Positions 11,763 through 24,100 of a DNA stretch of 64,000 nt are shown here, in pieces (positions within the stretch are counted from its first letter, which is position 1; each line of letters opens with the position of its first letter). Source of the stretch: Leptodontidium sp. MPI-SDFR-AT-0119 (lineage: Eukaryota; Ascomycota; Leotiomycetes; Helotiales; Leptodontidiaceae); the NCBI GenBank assembly GCA_020726505.1, contig JAHLEZ010000009.1, positions 1,364,001 through 1,428,000 of the forward strand. The letters run 5' to 3'. The notes beneath the pieces were generated by a model. It did not search any database. It was not told the origin of the DNA and saw nothing but the letters and a program-made list of their open reading frames with translations. The position numbers were made by a program, and so were the translations under genes.

Positions 11763-12458
11763 TGTTTTGTGGCGTGGACTTGTATCTCTGGTGGCTCTTG
11801 GAAAGGTGTTGCTGTGAAGGTGGGGTGCGGGAATCCTCAATGACTAAGCGTTCTTGGGGTGGGGTGGGGTGGGGTGCAACTTCCGTTTTTTGGCACTAAC
11901 TGAGTTCGCTCTAATGAAATCCCACCCAACCGCCGTCAACCCAATGAATGAGAGAAGGGAGGGGAAGGGAAGACTAGCGTGCCCTCAACTCTGCAGAAAC
12001 ACTGCAAGTTTAGCGTCAAGAGAGGAACTGGATCCCGCCCTCCTACCCAGCCACAAACTGTGCCACAAGTTTAGTAGTCACGGGGTATTGCATCATTACA
12101 GCAAGAAGGAAGGCACTGACTACTGGAGTATTACATCGTTTGACGCTCCGCTGGCCCTCCGGGGGCCACTGCCGTGGAGGCTGTTCCGCAGTCAAAGGTA
12201 CAGTACCTACCTACCTACCTACTACCTCCTCCTGCTATGAATGAACGCATGAAATCCCTCCCGCCGTCAGCTAAACCCTTAAAATGCCGCAATCAACCCA
12301 ATGAAGGAGGGGAGGGAGAGAGGGAGAGAGAGAGGGGGGAGGTATGGATGTACTTATGCCCAAACTCAGCCATTATCAACCTCTACGGCGGTTGGAGTAG
12401 GTACGTACCCCCGCTCGCAGATCCCAGCTAAAAGAAACCAAGCCTCTAAGTCGACAAA
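11763..12458. other. Upstream region of the iminopeptidase gene, low-complexity tracts
   Basis: No convincing gene. Contains a GGGGT run (about 11857-11877), a CTAC/CCTA tract (about 12207-12230) and a GA-rich run (about 12306-12342). Short open frames here lack family features and splice structure. Confidence 0.6.
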
Positions 12459-12460
12459 TA

Positions 12461-13249
12461 ACATCCCACCCCACCCTTTGGCCCACCCCCCCCTTTGGCC
12501 CGCCTTTTACACCAAAAAACGTGATTTTAAGGCCTTAATATCTTTATAGAAAATTAATAATTTTCAATAACTTCTTTAGATCTATACTTCAAAAGTTTAA
12601 ATAATTAAGTTTTTAAAGCTTGATAAGATTTGGATTGTATTTGATTACGTAATATTAAATTCTAGTTTTTATATACAAAAAACGTCAAAAATCACTTATA
12701 AATAACTTTTTAATAAGCGAATAAAATTGTCTAAAACTTATAATACGTAAAGTCTATATAATGTTCTTAAGTTATAAAAAGTTTTAACAAAAATGGATTA
12801 GTAGTTATCTTTTTATTAAGTAATTAATTTCTCTCATACAATTTTTTTGTATAGGGCTTAATAGTTTACTTAATATTAAAATTACTATTAATAGAATCCG
12901 CTTGAAACTCAAGAATCGTAAGACTATATATAATACATATATCTATTATAAGTTTTATGTTTATATACTAATAATTACAAAAGTTATTATAAAATCTAAA
13001 AAAATCGATTTTACACCAAATTTGTATGAGAAAAATTTCTTAGACTTTAAATACTTAATTTGTAATATTACGTAATTAAAAATAATTTACACTTAGGAAT
13101 CCGAAAGAACTAATAAAGAATATTCCAAATTATTAATTTTAGCTTATTTTATTAACAAATTGTAAAAATATTACTTACTGAATATGGAGAGTTTTGGTGT
13201 AAAAGGCGGGCCAAAGGGGGGGGGTGGGCCAAATGGTGGGGTGGGACGT
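12461..13249. mobile_element. Non-autonomous TIR element (789 bp) with TA duplication
   Basis: Left terminus begins ACATCCCACCCCACC and the right terminus is its near-perfect inverse (ending GGTGGGGTGGGACGT). The inverted repeat runs about 57 bp and includes TTTGGCCCGCC and TTTTACACCAAAA. TA flanks both sides (12459-12460, 13250-13251), the hallmark of Tc1/mariner-type insertion. The interior is extremely AT-rich with no frame, so it is a MITE or a RIP-erased transposon. It abuts the broken RT end of the copia element to its right. Confidence 0.85.
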
Positions 13250-13251
13250 TA

Positions 13252-16200
13252 CTCCGGGAACATCGCTGCTAGGCAAAGTAGGATTCTCTGGCTCATGCGT
13301 TGAATTGTCAGTAATTGAGTCAGCACGGTCGTCTTTCCTTCGTCATTATATACTTAGACAACAAGTCTTGACTTTTCATAAGTATTTAGTGTGCTTACGT
13401 CCTTAACTTCGTCGACAAAGCGTGAGTTAAATATTCTCGTACTGACGGGGATATCGCAGTAGTTTACGAACTCAAAGGTCTAGTTGTCGATTAGTCCGTT
13501 AATCTCCTTTTGTCGCGAATGCTCATAATTTGGCTCTTTATTAGCATATATAGTGGCATCGCGTCGTGCAACACGTGGTCTGCCTCTGCGTCGAGTAGGT
13601 GCAGGAGTCGCGTCTAGTGGTGTAACGTCGCCAGTTAGCTCTGGCTGTGGTTCCTGGCGATTCTCTTGTATTAGTTCGGTGTCGCTTTGTTGTTCCTGCT
13701 GCTCCCCGTGTGTTGATTCTACGTCGTTTTGCTCTTGTGTCTCTTGTAGGAATAGTCGCACAGATGTTGAGCGCAGGGTTACGGCCTTGTCGTTGACTTG
13801 TATAATACAGTCCTCTCCTTAGGTTACTAATAGTATGTGTGGGCCTGTCTACTCGCCGCTCTTCTTTCCGGGTCTCTCTCTATACGTCATCACTAGAGAC
13901 TGAAGTAGTAGATCCTTAACGGTCGCTGTACTTGGTCCGTTACGGGTATACAGTGCTTTGTTGATTTGTAACTGCGCGTTGAGCTTCCGAGCCTCTACTA
14001 TGGCTTTCTTATATACGGCGGCTCTCTTTAATACAGTCTTTGATAGAGCATCGTTTGTTGTTATGCGGGGGAAGGCGCCGAATACGAGTAATGTCGGTAC
14101 TAGGCCGTCCGGTCTTGCTGTGTCGTTAATTGCCTTGAGGGCTGTTTATAATGCGCTCTCTTTTGATAAGCCTAGTGATTCCGATCTGACTATGTCGTAG
14201 ATACGCTTGAGGATGGCGTGGTAGCGCTCTACTTAACCGATAGAATAGTAGGCTTCTGTAGGTACGGGTTTTGTCGTAATTCCTAGGGAAGTAGCGTATT
14301 AGTTAAATTCGATGCTAATAAATTAAAGTCCTTGGTCGTGTACAAGTATATCTAGTAGTCCTAAGTACGTGTCAATCTAGTATTCCTTAATCTTCTCTTA
14401 TACGTGCTTTGCTGTCGTATTCTTAAGCCATCGTCCGGCCTAGAAGCGTGTCGATTAGTCTACTACATACACTATATTAGTACCGTCGATTACAGCGATA
14501 TTAATAGAAACGCAGTAATTAAAGTCAGTATCGTCTCTTAATGTGAAGCGGAATTTGCTAAGTGATTTGCCGTGCTTTTGGCATTCCTCATAATACTTAG
14601 TTATATACTTTAGCGCATCTATATTAATATTATAGCCTACTCTATTAAGAAGCTTCTAAAGGCGTTTTACTAACAGGTAGCCGAAGCGCCTATAAAGGCG
14701 GCGTATCTCTGGCTCTATAAGGTAGCATTCGTTCTATTTAATTAATTCCGTAAGAAAAGTATAAAGTGATTTGTCTTAGAGGAGCTAAGGGTGCTTAAAT
14801 CGTCGGATAATTAGTACTTCTCTCTATTTGTCTTCCTTACAAAGTGTATTCGTTAGGTTATTAAAGTAAAGCTTGTTTCTGTCTATATCGGCAAGAGAAA
14901 GTAAAAATAAAGTCCCTGTATAGAAGACGTGAAATCGGAGCTTTTTTACTAGAGTATTAATGTCAATAAAGCCGATAGAAGTAGTATCGCCGATGCCGAA
15001 TTTAACGCTGATCGTCATAGATTTGTTGATTTCTATAGGGTATAGCTTATTATAAGCTAAGTACTAATTGTAGCCTACTATTAATCTGCGAGCTGCGCCT
15101 ATATCGATTAAAATACTATGGAAATCACGTAAATTATATTATATTTGTATTAATTCCGTAAGTGGTTTTAGTGTCTTTTGCTTTCCTAGCCTAATATATA
15201 ATAAGGCCTAGTTTACAAGCTCTATAGTCATAATCTCGGCCTCTTCTTATATAATCTCTTTATAAAATAGTACTTCTAGTGAGTCTCTACCCGAGTCACA
15301 TAATATAAATATGTCGCTGCCGCTAAAGGTAATATTATCGGCGAAGAATTAGTCGTAATACTCCTTTTATGTTCCTTTATAATCGACAATAAACTATTAA
15401 AATCTCTTGTCAAAACCTTTTCCGAACTTGCTGTTAAATTTCGCACTATTCCGGCGTTTTTATACCTCTTTTGCGGCGTCTTATTCGTGTTATAAATACT
15501 TTATTAACTAACAGCCCGGCTTCTTATATATAATATATCGTTTCTTAGGTCTTTGTTTGTGTCTACTATAGCTTGATTTACTGTAAGTCTTATCCTTTAG
15601 TCGGTAATAATACTCGCGGTTCGTAAAGAAGGTTTCGGTCGTACTCGCGGAGCCGTAAACGTGTTTGTATGTCTAAACAGAGCTCTTGAGTGAATTGACT
15701 AGCTCTGTAAGCGTCGCAGGTGGTGCGGAACAAGTGTTTTGGCATTTAGGTAGGTCTTAGCATGCCTGTATAAGCTTATTATATATGAAGTTGTCGCTCT
15801 AGAGGTCGTATATAAGGCCATGGCGTATGTGCGTAAGGTCGTTTAGTATTTGCGTAAAGTATTCTATAAGGCTCTTTTCTGGAGTCTTTAGCTTATATGC
15901 CTTAAGGTTAACTAAGTTTTATTTAGTCAGGTTCGCACGTTTGAAGCTCGCATCTTTAAAGTGGTAGGAAATGGCCTTCGACATATACGTAAATGTCTCC
16001 TTAAGATGTATTAGGGTGTTATAATAATACGTCTGTGTGTCTCCTCGTAGTATCGTTAGAAAGGCCTTCGCATAGTCGTCTCTACTTATGTTGGCTCTTA
16101 TATAATAATTGTAGAAGATGTTAAGCTTAATATTAAACATGTCCTTAGTACCGGCATATTTATCTTCTGTACGATATATCTTCTCTAGTTATATTAGCTT

Positions 16201-17654
16201 TTGTCTGAGCCCTCCGTATCCTTATATAAGTAGTAGTGACAGTAACTTATTATAGTACTCGTTAGTTTGCTGCTATTATTATATATTAAGGTATTACTAA
16301 GTCTTTTGTTAACTTAATTCTTATTACTCCTTATATGTTAACTTAACGTCGCCTTACTGTTGTTGTCGAGGGAATAGTTCTTCCTAGTAAGTACGTGTAT
16401 TTATATACTCTGGCTGGTCGGTACGGGGCAAGGGGCGTTAATTCATTAGAGGTATTATATTTTATTGTTTTAATACTAGATTTAGAAGTCGCGGCTCACG
16501 TGTCTCTTAATATAGAAGTCGCGGACTTAGTGCCTCTTAATATTGAGGTCGAGCTTAAGTCGTTGTGTCCTTGCGTATTAGTAAAGAGCTGTAGTAAACC
16601 TTTAATAGTTGCGTAGGCTAGTTGTTATTATTTTCCGGTGACTTTAGAGATATTCTTTAGTTAGACGATATGTAATTAGCTTTCTTTATCTTTTTAAGAC
16701 AGAAATTGAAGTATACTGACTTAAAAGGAAGAAAGTCTTCTTATATAGCTACTATTTTATCGTCTTCTTATACTAGTAGGCCTTCTTTAGTTTGACATTC
16801 CTATAAAGCCTGTGTTAGCGGTTGTGTCGTGTTAACGTTAATTCCTCTTAATCTTAATACTCTAATCATCTTATTGAGTTTGCCCTTGCGTATAACGCTT
16901 TATAATTATAAGCTCTATTCGATAAAGTCGTCCTAGAACTTTATTCGTAGGTCTTCGTTATTGTATTGTTCGTCGAGGTATCTTTAAATGCGGTCGTCGA
17001 AGTCGGAGTAATCGCGCTTAATTAGTACAAGTAGCGAATATCTATCTCCCTTCTTTTTCTTAAGTAACTTGTAAAAGTCTTTAGCTTAAGAGCCTTCTCT
17101 TGACTATAGTTAGTAGAATATATTATAGTTAAGTAATCTATTGTTCTCTAAAGGTAGTTCGCTAAGGGGTCTGTCGTATTCTAATGAAGGTCGGTCGGGT
17201 GGTTCGCTAAATAGTAGTACGTCCTTAAAGTTATTTAAATTATAACGTGATCAGGCTATGTTCAAGTAGTTAAAGTTTAATATATCGTAGTTATATAGGG
17301 GTAGAGGTCTTTTAAAGTGTTATAGTAAGGTAGGGGTGGATATCGGATGTCGGGTATCGAATTCGAAGTCGAATATCGCGCGTCGCGTATATTAATTAAT
17401 TTGACTGCCGCACTCTGTTCGTGAGTTGTTTTTTAGTTATATTAAAGAGTTATAAGTGTTGTTTTTGCCTTTTATTATTCTGTGTTTAATTCTGAAAGAC
17501 TACTAATACGGTACTATCCTAATACTCGCGTGAAGTAGTAGAAATCGTTTAGCTAGACCTGTGGTCGGTCTCTTTACGAATTTAGTTAATATAATATCTC
17601 CCGATTCCTACGTAAAGCTGTCGTAGTAATAGGTTTAAAGTACTACCCTCGTAG
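13252..17654 (-). pseudogene. Truncated Ty1/copia polyprotein, family D
   Basis: Reading the minus strand downward: degenerate gag/protease region (about 15.9-17.6 kb); integrase (about 13.9-14.7 kb) with HDQG and the typical TEAYYSIGxVERYH block followed by IVRSESLGLSKES; an open linker (13480-13761) with RRRGRPRV; then the RT start SRQKEINGLIDN, FVDEVKDVS and SQRILLCLAAMFPE, where the sequence stops at the TIR element. Only scattered stops occur in the integrase-linker part, so it is less mutated than the other relics. The RT core and RNase H are gone. Confidence 0.85.
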
Positions 17655-18019
17655 TGTTTTTAACAACTCTCTCCTTTTATTATTCTAGCGAAACAGCGCG
17701 ATTTAAGTGCTTTGATCTACAAGCTAATTAGTATTGATTACACTATATTACCTAGAGCTCCCGTAATAAGTAACAACTTAATTAATCGTTTGAGGCTTTA
17801 ATATATAGTACAAAATCTATAGTTGTATATATGTATTTAGTAAAGTCTAAGGAGTTACTCTAAAGTGTCGAAGAGAGCTCTATATAAGAGGCTCTTATTG
17901 TGGGCTAGTCCCGAATTAGCTAGTGTCGAGTGCTCCTATTCATGTCCTGCAACCCCTGTTTTTGCCCGTCCTCCGTATTCACGTAATTCGCCGATTACGT
18001 GAATATCATTATTCACACA
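17655..18019 (-). mobile_element. LTR of copia family D (about 365 bp)
   Basis: On the minus strand it starts TGTGTGAATAATGATATTC at 18019 and ends near TTAAAAACA at 17655, directly upstream of the copia body, so it is that element's 5' LTR. An inverted copy of most of it lies at 28809-29150. The inner boundary is approximate. Confidence 0.75.
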
Positions 18020-18072
18020 AAAATAATGATTTTAATAATTTTATTATTAAATATCGCCGAAAATATAATGAT

Positions 18073-18374
18073 TGTTACGGCTGGCAAGAGGTTAATACGG
18101 CGAGTTGACTTTAGCTTTGTATTTAGACCTAAAGTTACGCTTAGAATCGAGAAGAAAAGATAAGGAGAAAAGAAAAGCTTTTCGTAAAAGAGGGCTCGAG
18201 TATATATATATAAAGGACCCTCCTAATAAGGCCTAGCGTAGTCGAGTGCCATTCACGTCAACATGTCGCAGGCTCGCCACCTAATCTTCCCCATTGGGCC
18301 TAGCGCCGTCGCATAGCCAGCGATGCTACGAGCCCGTGTCAGTTAGAATACGAGGCGCATCGTAGGTCGTAACA
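18073..18374 (-). mobile_element. Solo LTR, gypsy family A (302 bp)
   Basis: Minus-strand copy of the family A LTR, with termini TGTTACGACC and CCGTAACA intact. It sits 53 bp from the copia D LTR. No clear 5-bp target duplication. Confidence 0.85.
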
Positions 18375-18627
18375 GGATAAAGAAATAATGAACTTTATTA
18401 ATAATAATAAGTAGATAAATACTTATTTGCCTAAATGAATTTAAGTCTTGCGTTAAGATTTCATCGTTACTATTAAGCGTTACTTTATTACACTTAAAAA
18501 ATTATTAAAATAAGTTTAGTAGAAAAAAATTAATTACCTAAGTCATGTTTTAGTCATCTAACCGAGGGGATTCCCGTAATGTCCGAAAAAATTCTATTCG
18601 GACACTCCCTCCTTAAAGCACGCCATA

Positions 18628-20751
18628 AGTCCCTACCCCACTATTTCGGACACCCCCCTATTCCGGACACCTCGCTTAATACACCGCTTTTTTACTTACT
18701 TACTTTCAATAATTAATAATTATTTTATTCTCTTATCGATTTTCTTAATTTTTGGCATATTAATTGAGACGATTATTATACCAAAATATACTAAAGACGA
18801 CGTGGTTTTAGCCCTTCACGCGATCAAAAATGGCAAGTTTATACGACAAGCTTTAAAAAAGTGGGGTATACTACCCCCCACCTTATACGACCGATCTCGT
18901 AACACAAATACCTATTAATAAGCTACTAATTATTTGTAAAGGTTACCCACAGTGCTAGAAGATCGTCTTACTAACTGGATTTTGGTTTAAGAGATATTAG
19001 GGTTCAGCGTTACTTATACGTAAGTACGGCTTTTTGGGAACCGACTTTATACACTTTAAGGGGACCCCTCACTACTCGGAAAACGATAAGTATAGCGGTT
19101 TTTTAAGCGGAATCCTATTCTTAGTACTAAGAAGTAGTATACTATTAATTTTGTACGTGTTAATAATGTGACTACCGATGTTATTAAGCCTTAGTTCCAC
19201 AAATTAGAGATTTCAGTTATTAAGGCTATTTTACTTGAAAATCGATGGAATATAGATGAAGTAGGAATTATAGAAGGTTTTGGAGTTAATGGCTTAGTTA
19301 TTAGGCATACAAAACGGCGTTTTGTTTAGCGGAAACAACCTAGTTCTCGAAATTGGACCTCATTTATTAAGTGCATCTTTGTAATAGGTAGGAAAACGAC
19401 TCTACTTGTAATATATAAGGGGAAATCGATTCAACAACAATAGTTTCTAGTAGATCTCAACGAATTTAAGTCCTGGCAATTTACAGTAATAGAGAATGGG
19501 TGGATAAACGATGCTACCGCATTAGAATAGCTGGAAAAAGTCTTTATTCTGTTACGACCTACGATGCGCCTCGTATTCTAACCGACACGGGCTCGTAGCA
19601 TCGCTGGCTATGCGACGGCGCTAGGCCCAATGGGGAAGACTAGGTGGCGAGCCTGCGACATGTTAACGTGAATGGCACTCGACTACGCTAGGCCCCATTA
19701 GGAGGGTCCTTCATGTATTTATACTCGAGCTCTCCCTTACGGAGAGCTCTCCTTTCCTCCTTGTCTTTTCTTCTCGATTCTGAGCGTAGCTAGAGGCCCC
19801 AATACAAAGCTAGAGTCTACTCGCCGTATCAACCTCTTGCCAGCCGTAACATATTCCTCAAACGTAATCACGTGACGGAAAACCCCGATTATTAGTCTTA
19901 AACGACTATGGAAGTCATGAGACTACGGAATTCATATGGAAGTGCTTAGAATACAACATATTTCTGTTATTTTTACTTGTACACACGTTACACGTCTTAT
20001 AACCTTTGAATTTATCGATTTTTTCTCCTCTTAAGGCATCTTATTAAAAACACCTCAATTTATTAGCATCAATGACTAATTCTACCCCAATTAGTAAGCG
20101 TAACTTCTTGATATACTATTATAAGGTACAGTAAGAGAGCTTAACGGGTATAAATATTAAAGCTAGCTAGAGAATTACTAGTCTTTGGCTAGTGAGTATA
20201 ACAAAACCACTAATGAGCCGATTACTATTAGAGAATAGTAATCGGGAGCTAGAAATTGATGCCCCGGAGGACCTTTAGACTATTAAGGAAGTGGAGGAAT
20301 CATTAATTGTGTAGTTTACGCTAAAGGCTAGCAAAGAATTCAAGTTACAACTTAATACTTTGTTTAAATTATTACATGACAATCCTCTAATACGTCGATT
20401 ACTTTTTAAAAAAGCTATTAAGGCTTTTGATCAAAAGGACTTCGCTCTTAGCTAGGTAGAGATAAAGATACAGCAATTAGAGGCTAAATTAAATCAATTA
20501 CGGCCACGGAAAAAGCGGAAGGTACAGACTAGCCCAAATTCCAAGTTTGCAGATATTCAGGCTATTCAAAGAGCTCAAATTGCAGCTGGAGATCAAGAAA
20601 TTGTACCTATTGATTCAAATTCAGTAGGAGATTCTAATACTACAAAAGATTACATAAAAATTAAAGCGTTGTAGAGTTATTAAGTGTTGTTGTAGGTAGT
20701 GGTAAAATTGCGGGGTGTCCGGAATGGGGGGGTGTCCGTGGGGTGGGGACT
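18628..20751 (+). mobile_element. Fot1/pogo-type (Tc1/mariner) DNA transposon, RIP-mutated
   Basis: The terminal inverted repeats (AGTCCCTACCCCAC at the left, its inverse at the right, each with internal GGACAC units) are flanked by TA (18626-18627 and 20752-20753). The length without the inserted LTR is about 1.8 kb, normal for Fot1-like elements. The transposase reads in one frame with stops: a psq-type HTH start YTKDDVVLALHAIKNGK, then NRWNIDEVGIIEG with the first catalytic Asp, WTSFIKCIF, GKSIQQQ, and FTVIENGWINDATALE immediately before the LTR. The C-terminal basic stretch RPRKKRK appears near 20500-20520. Inactive. Confidence 0.88.
19550..19851 (+). mobile_element. Solo LTR, gypsy family A, with 5-bp TSD TATTC
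   Basis: 302-bp LTR from TGTTACGACC to CCGTAACA. The flanks are TATTC at 19545-19549 and 19852-19856, a perfect duplication. It splits the Fot1-like transposase frame. It is the least mutated LTR A copy in the window and therefore the youngest or best-preserved one. Confidence 0.93.
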
Positions 20752-20753
20752 TA

Positions 20754-21102
20754 GTTATCGTTATCTTAGTGCCGGTTCATGTGGGGAGAGCATTTGGGTG
20801 CTCGGATCTAACCATGGATTAATCCTGCGCTAATGCTTGCACAGTGAGTTGCCCCAAGCGGGAGTCTCTGGTAAGAATAAAAAGTGATGTGAATCTGTAG
20901 TGGGAGGAGAATTACGGGAATGGAATGGCGACCTTTCACTGGCACTCTTCAGCACGAATTACAGCTAAGAACGCTGGCTCCCAAGCGCCACCAGATTTGC
21001 GCGATGTCTGCAGCTAAGGCAGCTGAGGCTGAGCTTCCAACACGAAGCGTAGGATGAACACCACCTCCGACTTCTCATTCAGAATATATAATTAAGACGA
21101 CC
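20754..21102. promoter_or_regulatory. Upstream region of the patatin NLR
   Basis: GC-balanced unique sequence between the transposon end and the NLR start codon. It presumably holds the promoter and 5' UTR. A TATA-like AT run lies only about 15-20 bp before the ATG, too close to serve as a TATA box, and no defined site could be assigned. Confidence 0.45.
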
Positions 21103-24100
21103 ATGAACACTGGCCCAGTGAATCTGCTGGCACTCGGTACATTCTCTGCGCCCTCTGCGAGGATCTATACTGACTGTCTAATCTGCAGATGGAGGCGGCA
21201 TTCGTGGAGTCTCGGAGCTCCTCATACTCGACGAGATCATGTCAAGGCTCCAGCACGACCTCGCGCTAACGGAACTACCACGGCCTTGCGAATACTTCCA
21301 CCTCATCGGAGGCACAAGCACAGGAGGGTAGGTTTCCCCCCAGAGTCATAATGCCAGTGCTGACTTCTGCCAGGCTAGTTGCACTGATGTTGGGACGACT
21401 GAGGATGGACACAAGGGAAGCATTGGAACAATACAATACCGTTGCAGGCAATATTTTCTCGAAGAAGAACAAGAAGTGGAAAACTCAAGATGGTACTTTC
21501 AAGGCGTCGACGCTCGAGGCTGAAATGAAGCGTGTGGTTGCACGCCTGGCAGGCGATGCTGAGCTGATGATGATTGATAAGAGTTTGGTAGATGGGCTGG
21601 GACGAGCGTGAGCTAGTCTGACAGATCTCCTGATCCTGCTGACGAGGAATTATCTAGCGTTGTCCTTGCTATGGCTGCCAGCAACATGGAATTTCCGCGA
21701 CGATTTCGATCATATGGGGTGCGTGAGAACCGAAGCATTAACTGCAGGATCTGGGAAGTTGCTCGAGCGACGACAGCTGCTCCCACATTCTTCAAGAGGA
21801 TATCAATCGCGGAGCCAGGTCAGGTCGCAGAGGATTTCCTAGACGCGGGCATTAAATGCAACAATCCGGTCGAAGAGGTCATTGAAGAAGCAAGGCTCAT
21901 TTTTGGAGATGACCGACATGTGGGATGTATTGTCAGCCTTGGTACTGGTCACCCAGGAACTATTGGACTTGCGAAGCCAGACGCGTTCCAGAGAATCCTT
22001 CCCTTGAAACTTATCGACACCCTGAAGAAGATAGCGACGAATTGTGAAGAGGTAGCAAACAGGTTGAGTCGTAAATTTGTGGACTGCCCTAATGTTTACT
22101 ATCGATTCAACGTGACACATGGGGCCGGAGTCGTATCGTTGGAAGAGTGGGAGAAGATGGATGAAGTCGTAGGTCACACGAAGGCCTATCTTCAAAGCGC
22201 GATGGTATCCAAGGCGATCGACTCTGTTGTGCGGGTGCTTCTTGAGCAGCAAAGAGCAGGTGCGCTGGCAGGGCTAGGGACTGTCACTTTGGGCCAGATA
22301 TGTTCGTTGTAGTTCTCAGAGTGAAATAATATGCTAATAAATTGAAAGGTGGTTCTCTCCCAACTCTTCTGCCCCACATGATATCCAGCACGAAATTAAT
22401 CTTCTCAGTCCCTTTCGAAAAAGACCCAAATTTTGTGGGACGAAAGGACGTTCTTCAGGAGATCGACAGGAGATTCGAAACTAAACGTCGGGTTGCGCTT
22501 TGTGGGATCGGAGGTATTGGGTGAGTTTGATATCCACGAGCCAGTGCCATATTAAACTATACAGCAAGTCACAAATCGTTGTTGAATATTCCTATACGTG
22601 GAAAGAACGGCACCCTACTGGCCATGTCATATGGATTCATGCAAGTACGCGGGAAAAGCTGGAACAGGCTTATAGAGGCATTGCGCGAGAGTTGCGATTA
22701 CTAGGTTGGGAGGATCCAAACATCGACACCCTCAACCTGGCTGTACGATGGCTAAGTAAGGAGGACGTCAACCCATGGCTGCTTGTACTAGATAATGCCG
22801 ACGATATAGAGATGTTCTTTGGACCGGTGTCACGCTCTCAAATAGATCGTCCAAGTTCATCATTTGCTGACCTCTTACCCCGCCATCCTCAGGGATCTGT
22901 CCTCATCACGACTCGGGATGCAAGAGTTGGCCAACGACTGACAGATCAAGAGAAAGCGATTGAGATCGCACCATTACCTCCTCTAGATGCAGAGCAGCTA
23001 CTGCAAGTGAAAGTGGCCATGGACGAGAGTACCAGTGCTTCCGAAAATCACAATCTCGTGGCTACACTTGGATTCATACCGCTTGCAATCACTCAGGCTG
23101 CTGCCTTTATCAAAGAAAACGGCATGACTGTGGCTGCATACACCCGAGACCTCGAAGCTAGTGATGAAGACCTGCAAGACTACCTCGACGAGAACTTGCC
23201 AGATCCTCGCAGGGATCCTACAAGTGAGAACTCGGTGATCAGAACATGGAAGTTATCCTTCGATCAGATTGCTAAACAGATGCCGCGTGCTGCAGACTTG
23301 CTATCTCTCATAGCAGTGCTGGATCGTCAAGGGATTCCGGAGGCACTACTGCGCCAGGAGACGGATCGCCGGGTCGAGTTCAACAAAGCTTTGGGAACTC
23401 TACTATCGTTCTCCTTGATATCTGTGGAGAAAGGAGGACGCGACTTCGAAGTTCATCGGCTAGTCCACCTCTCAACCCAAAAGTGGCTGGCCTTACAAGG
23501 GTCACAGAGTATGTGGCAGGAAAGAGCGCTATTTCTAATGGCGGCGAAATTCCCTAGTGGCAGGCATGGAACCTGGCAGGAGTGTGAAACTCTCTACACT
23601 CATGCTTTGAAGTCTCTCAGTTGTGGTTCTTCAGCCGAGAGTACACTTCTCCAACGGGCCGATCTCCTAGAGAACTTGGCTCGATACGATCAAAATCAAG
23701 GTCGATATGGTCTTGCTTCTCCAAGGTATGAAGAAGTGTTTCGCGTGCGAGGAGCGGTGCTAGGCAAAGACCACCCTTCCACGCTCACGAGTATGAACAA
23801 CCTGGCGTTAGTCCTTGATAGCCAAGGAAAGTACGACGCCGCTGAGGAGATGCACCGGCAAACGCTCCAGCTTCACCAAACCGTACTAGGCAAAGACCAC
23901 CCTGACACGCTCACGAGTATAAACAACCTGGCGTCGGTCCTTAATAACCAAGGAAAGTACGACGCCGCTAAGGAGATGCACCGGCAGACGCTCCAGCTTC
24001 GCCAGACCGTACTAGGCAAAGACCACCCTTCTACGCTCACGAGTATGAACAACCTGGCGTCAGTCCTTAAGAGCCAAGGAAAGTACGACGCCGCTGAGGA

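Noticed and set aside
11654..12549. Several overlapping + frames upstream of the iminopeptidase gene
   Set aside because: They overlap exon 1 antisense or low-complexity tracts and have no recognisable domains.
13553..13822. 89-codon + frame
   Set aside because: Antisense of the copia D linker region.
4165..18374. Family A LTRs at 4165 and 18073 as one element
   Set aside because: They are in opposite orientation, so they cannot be an LTR pair.
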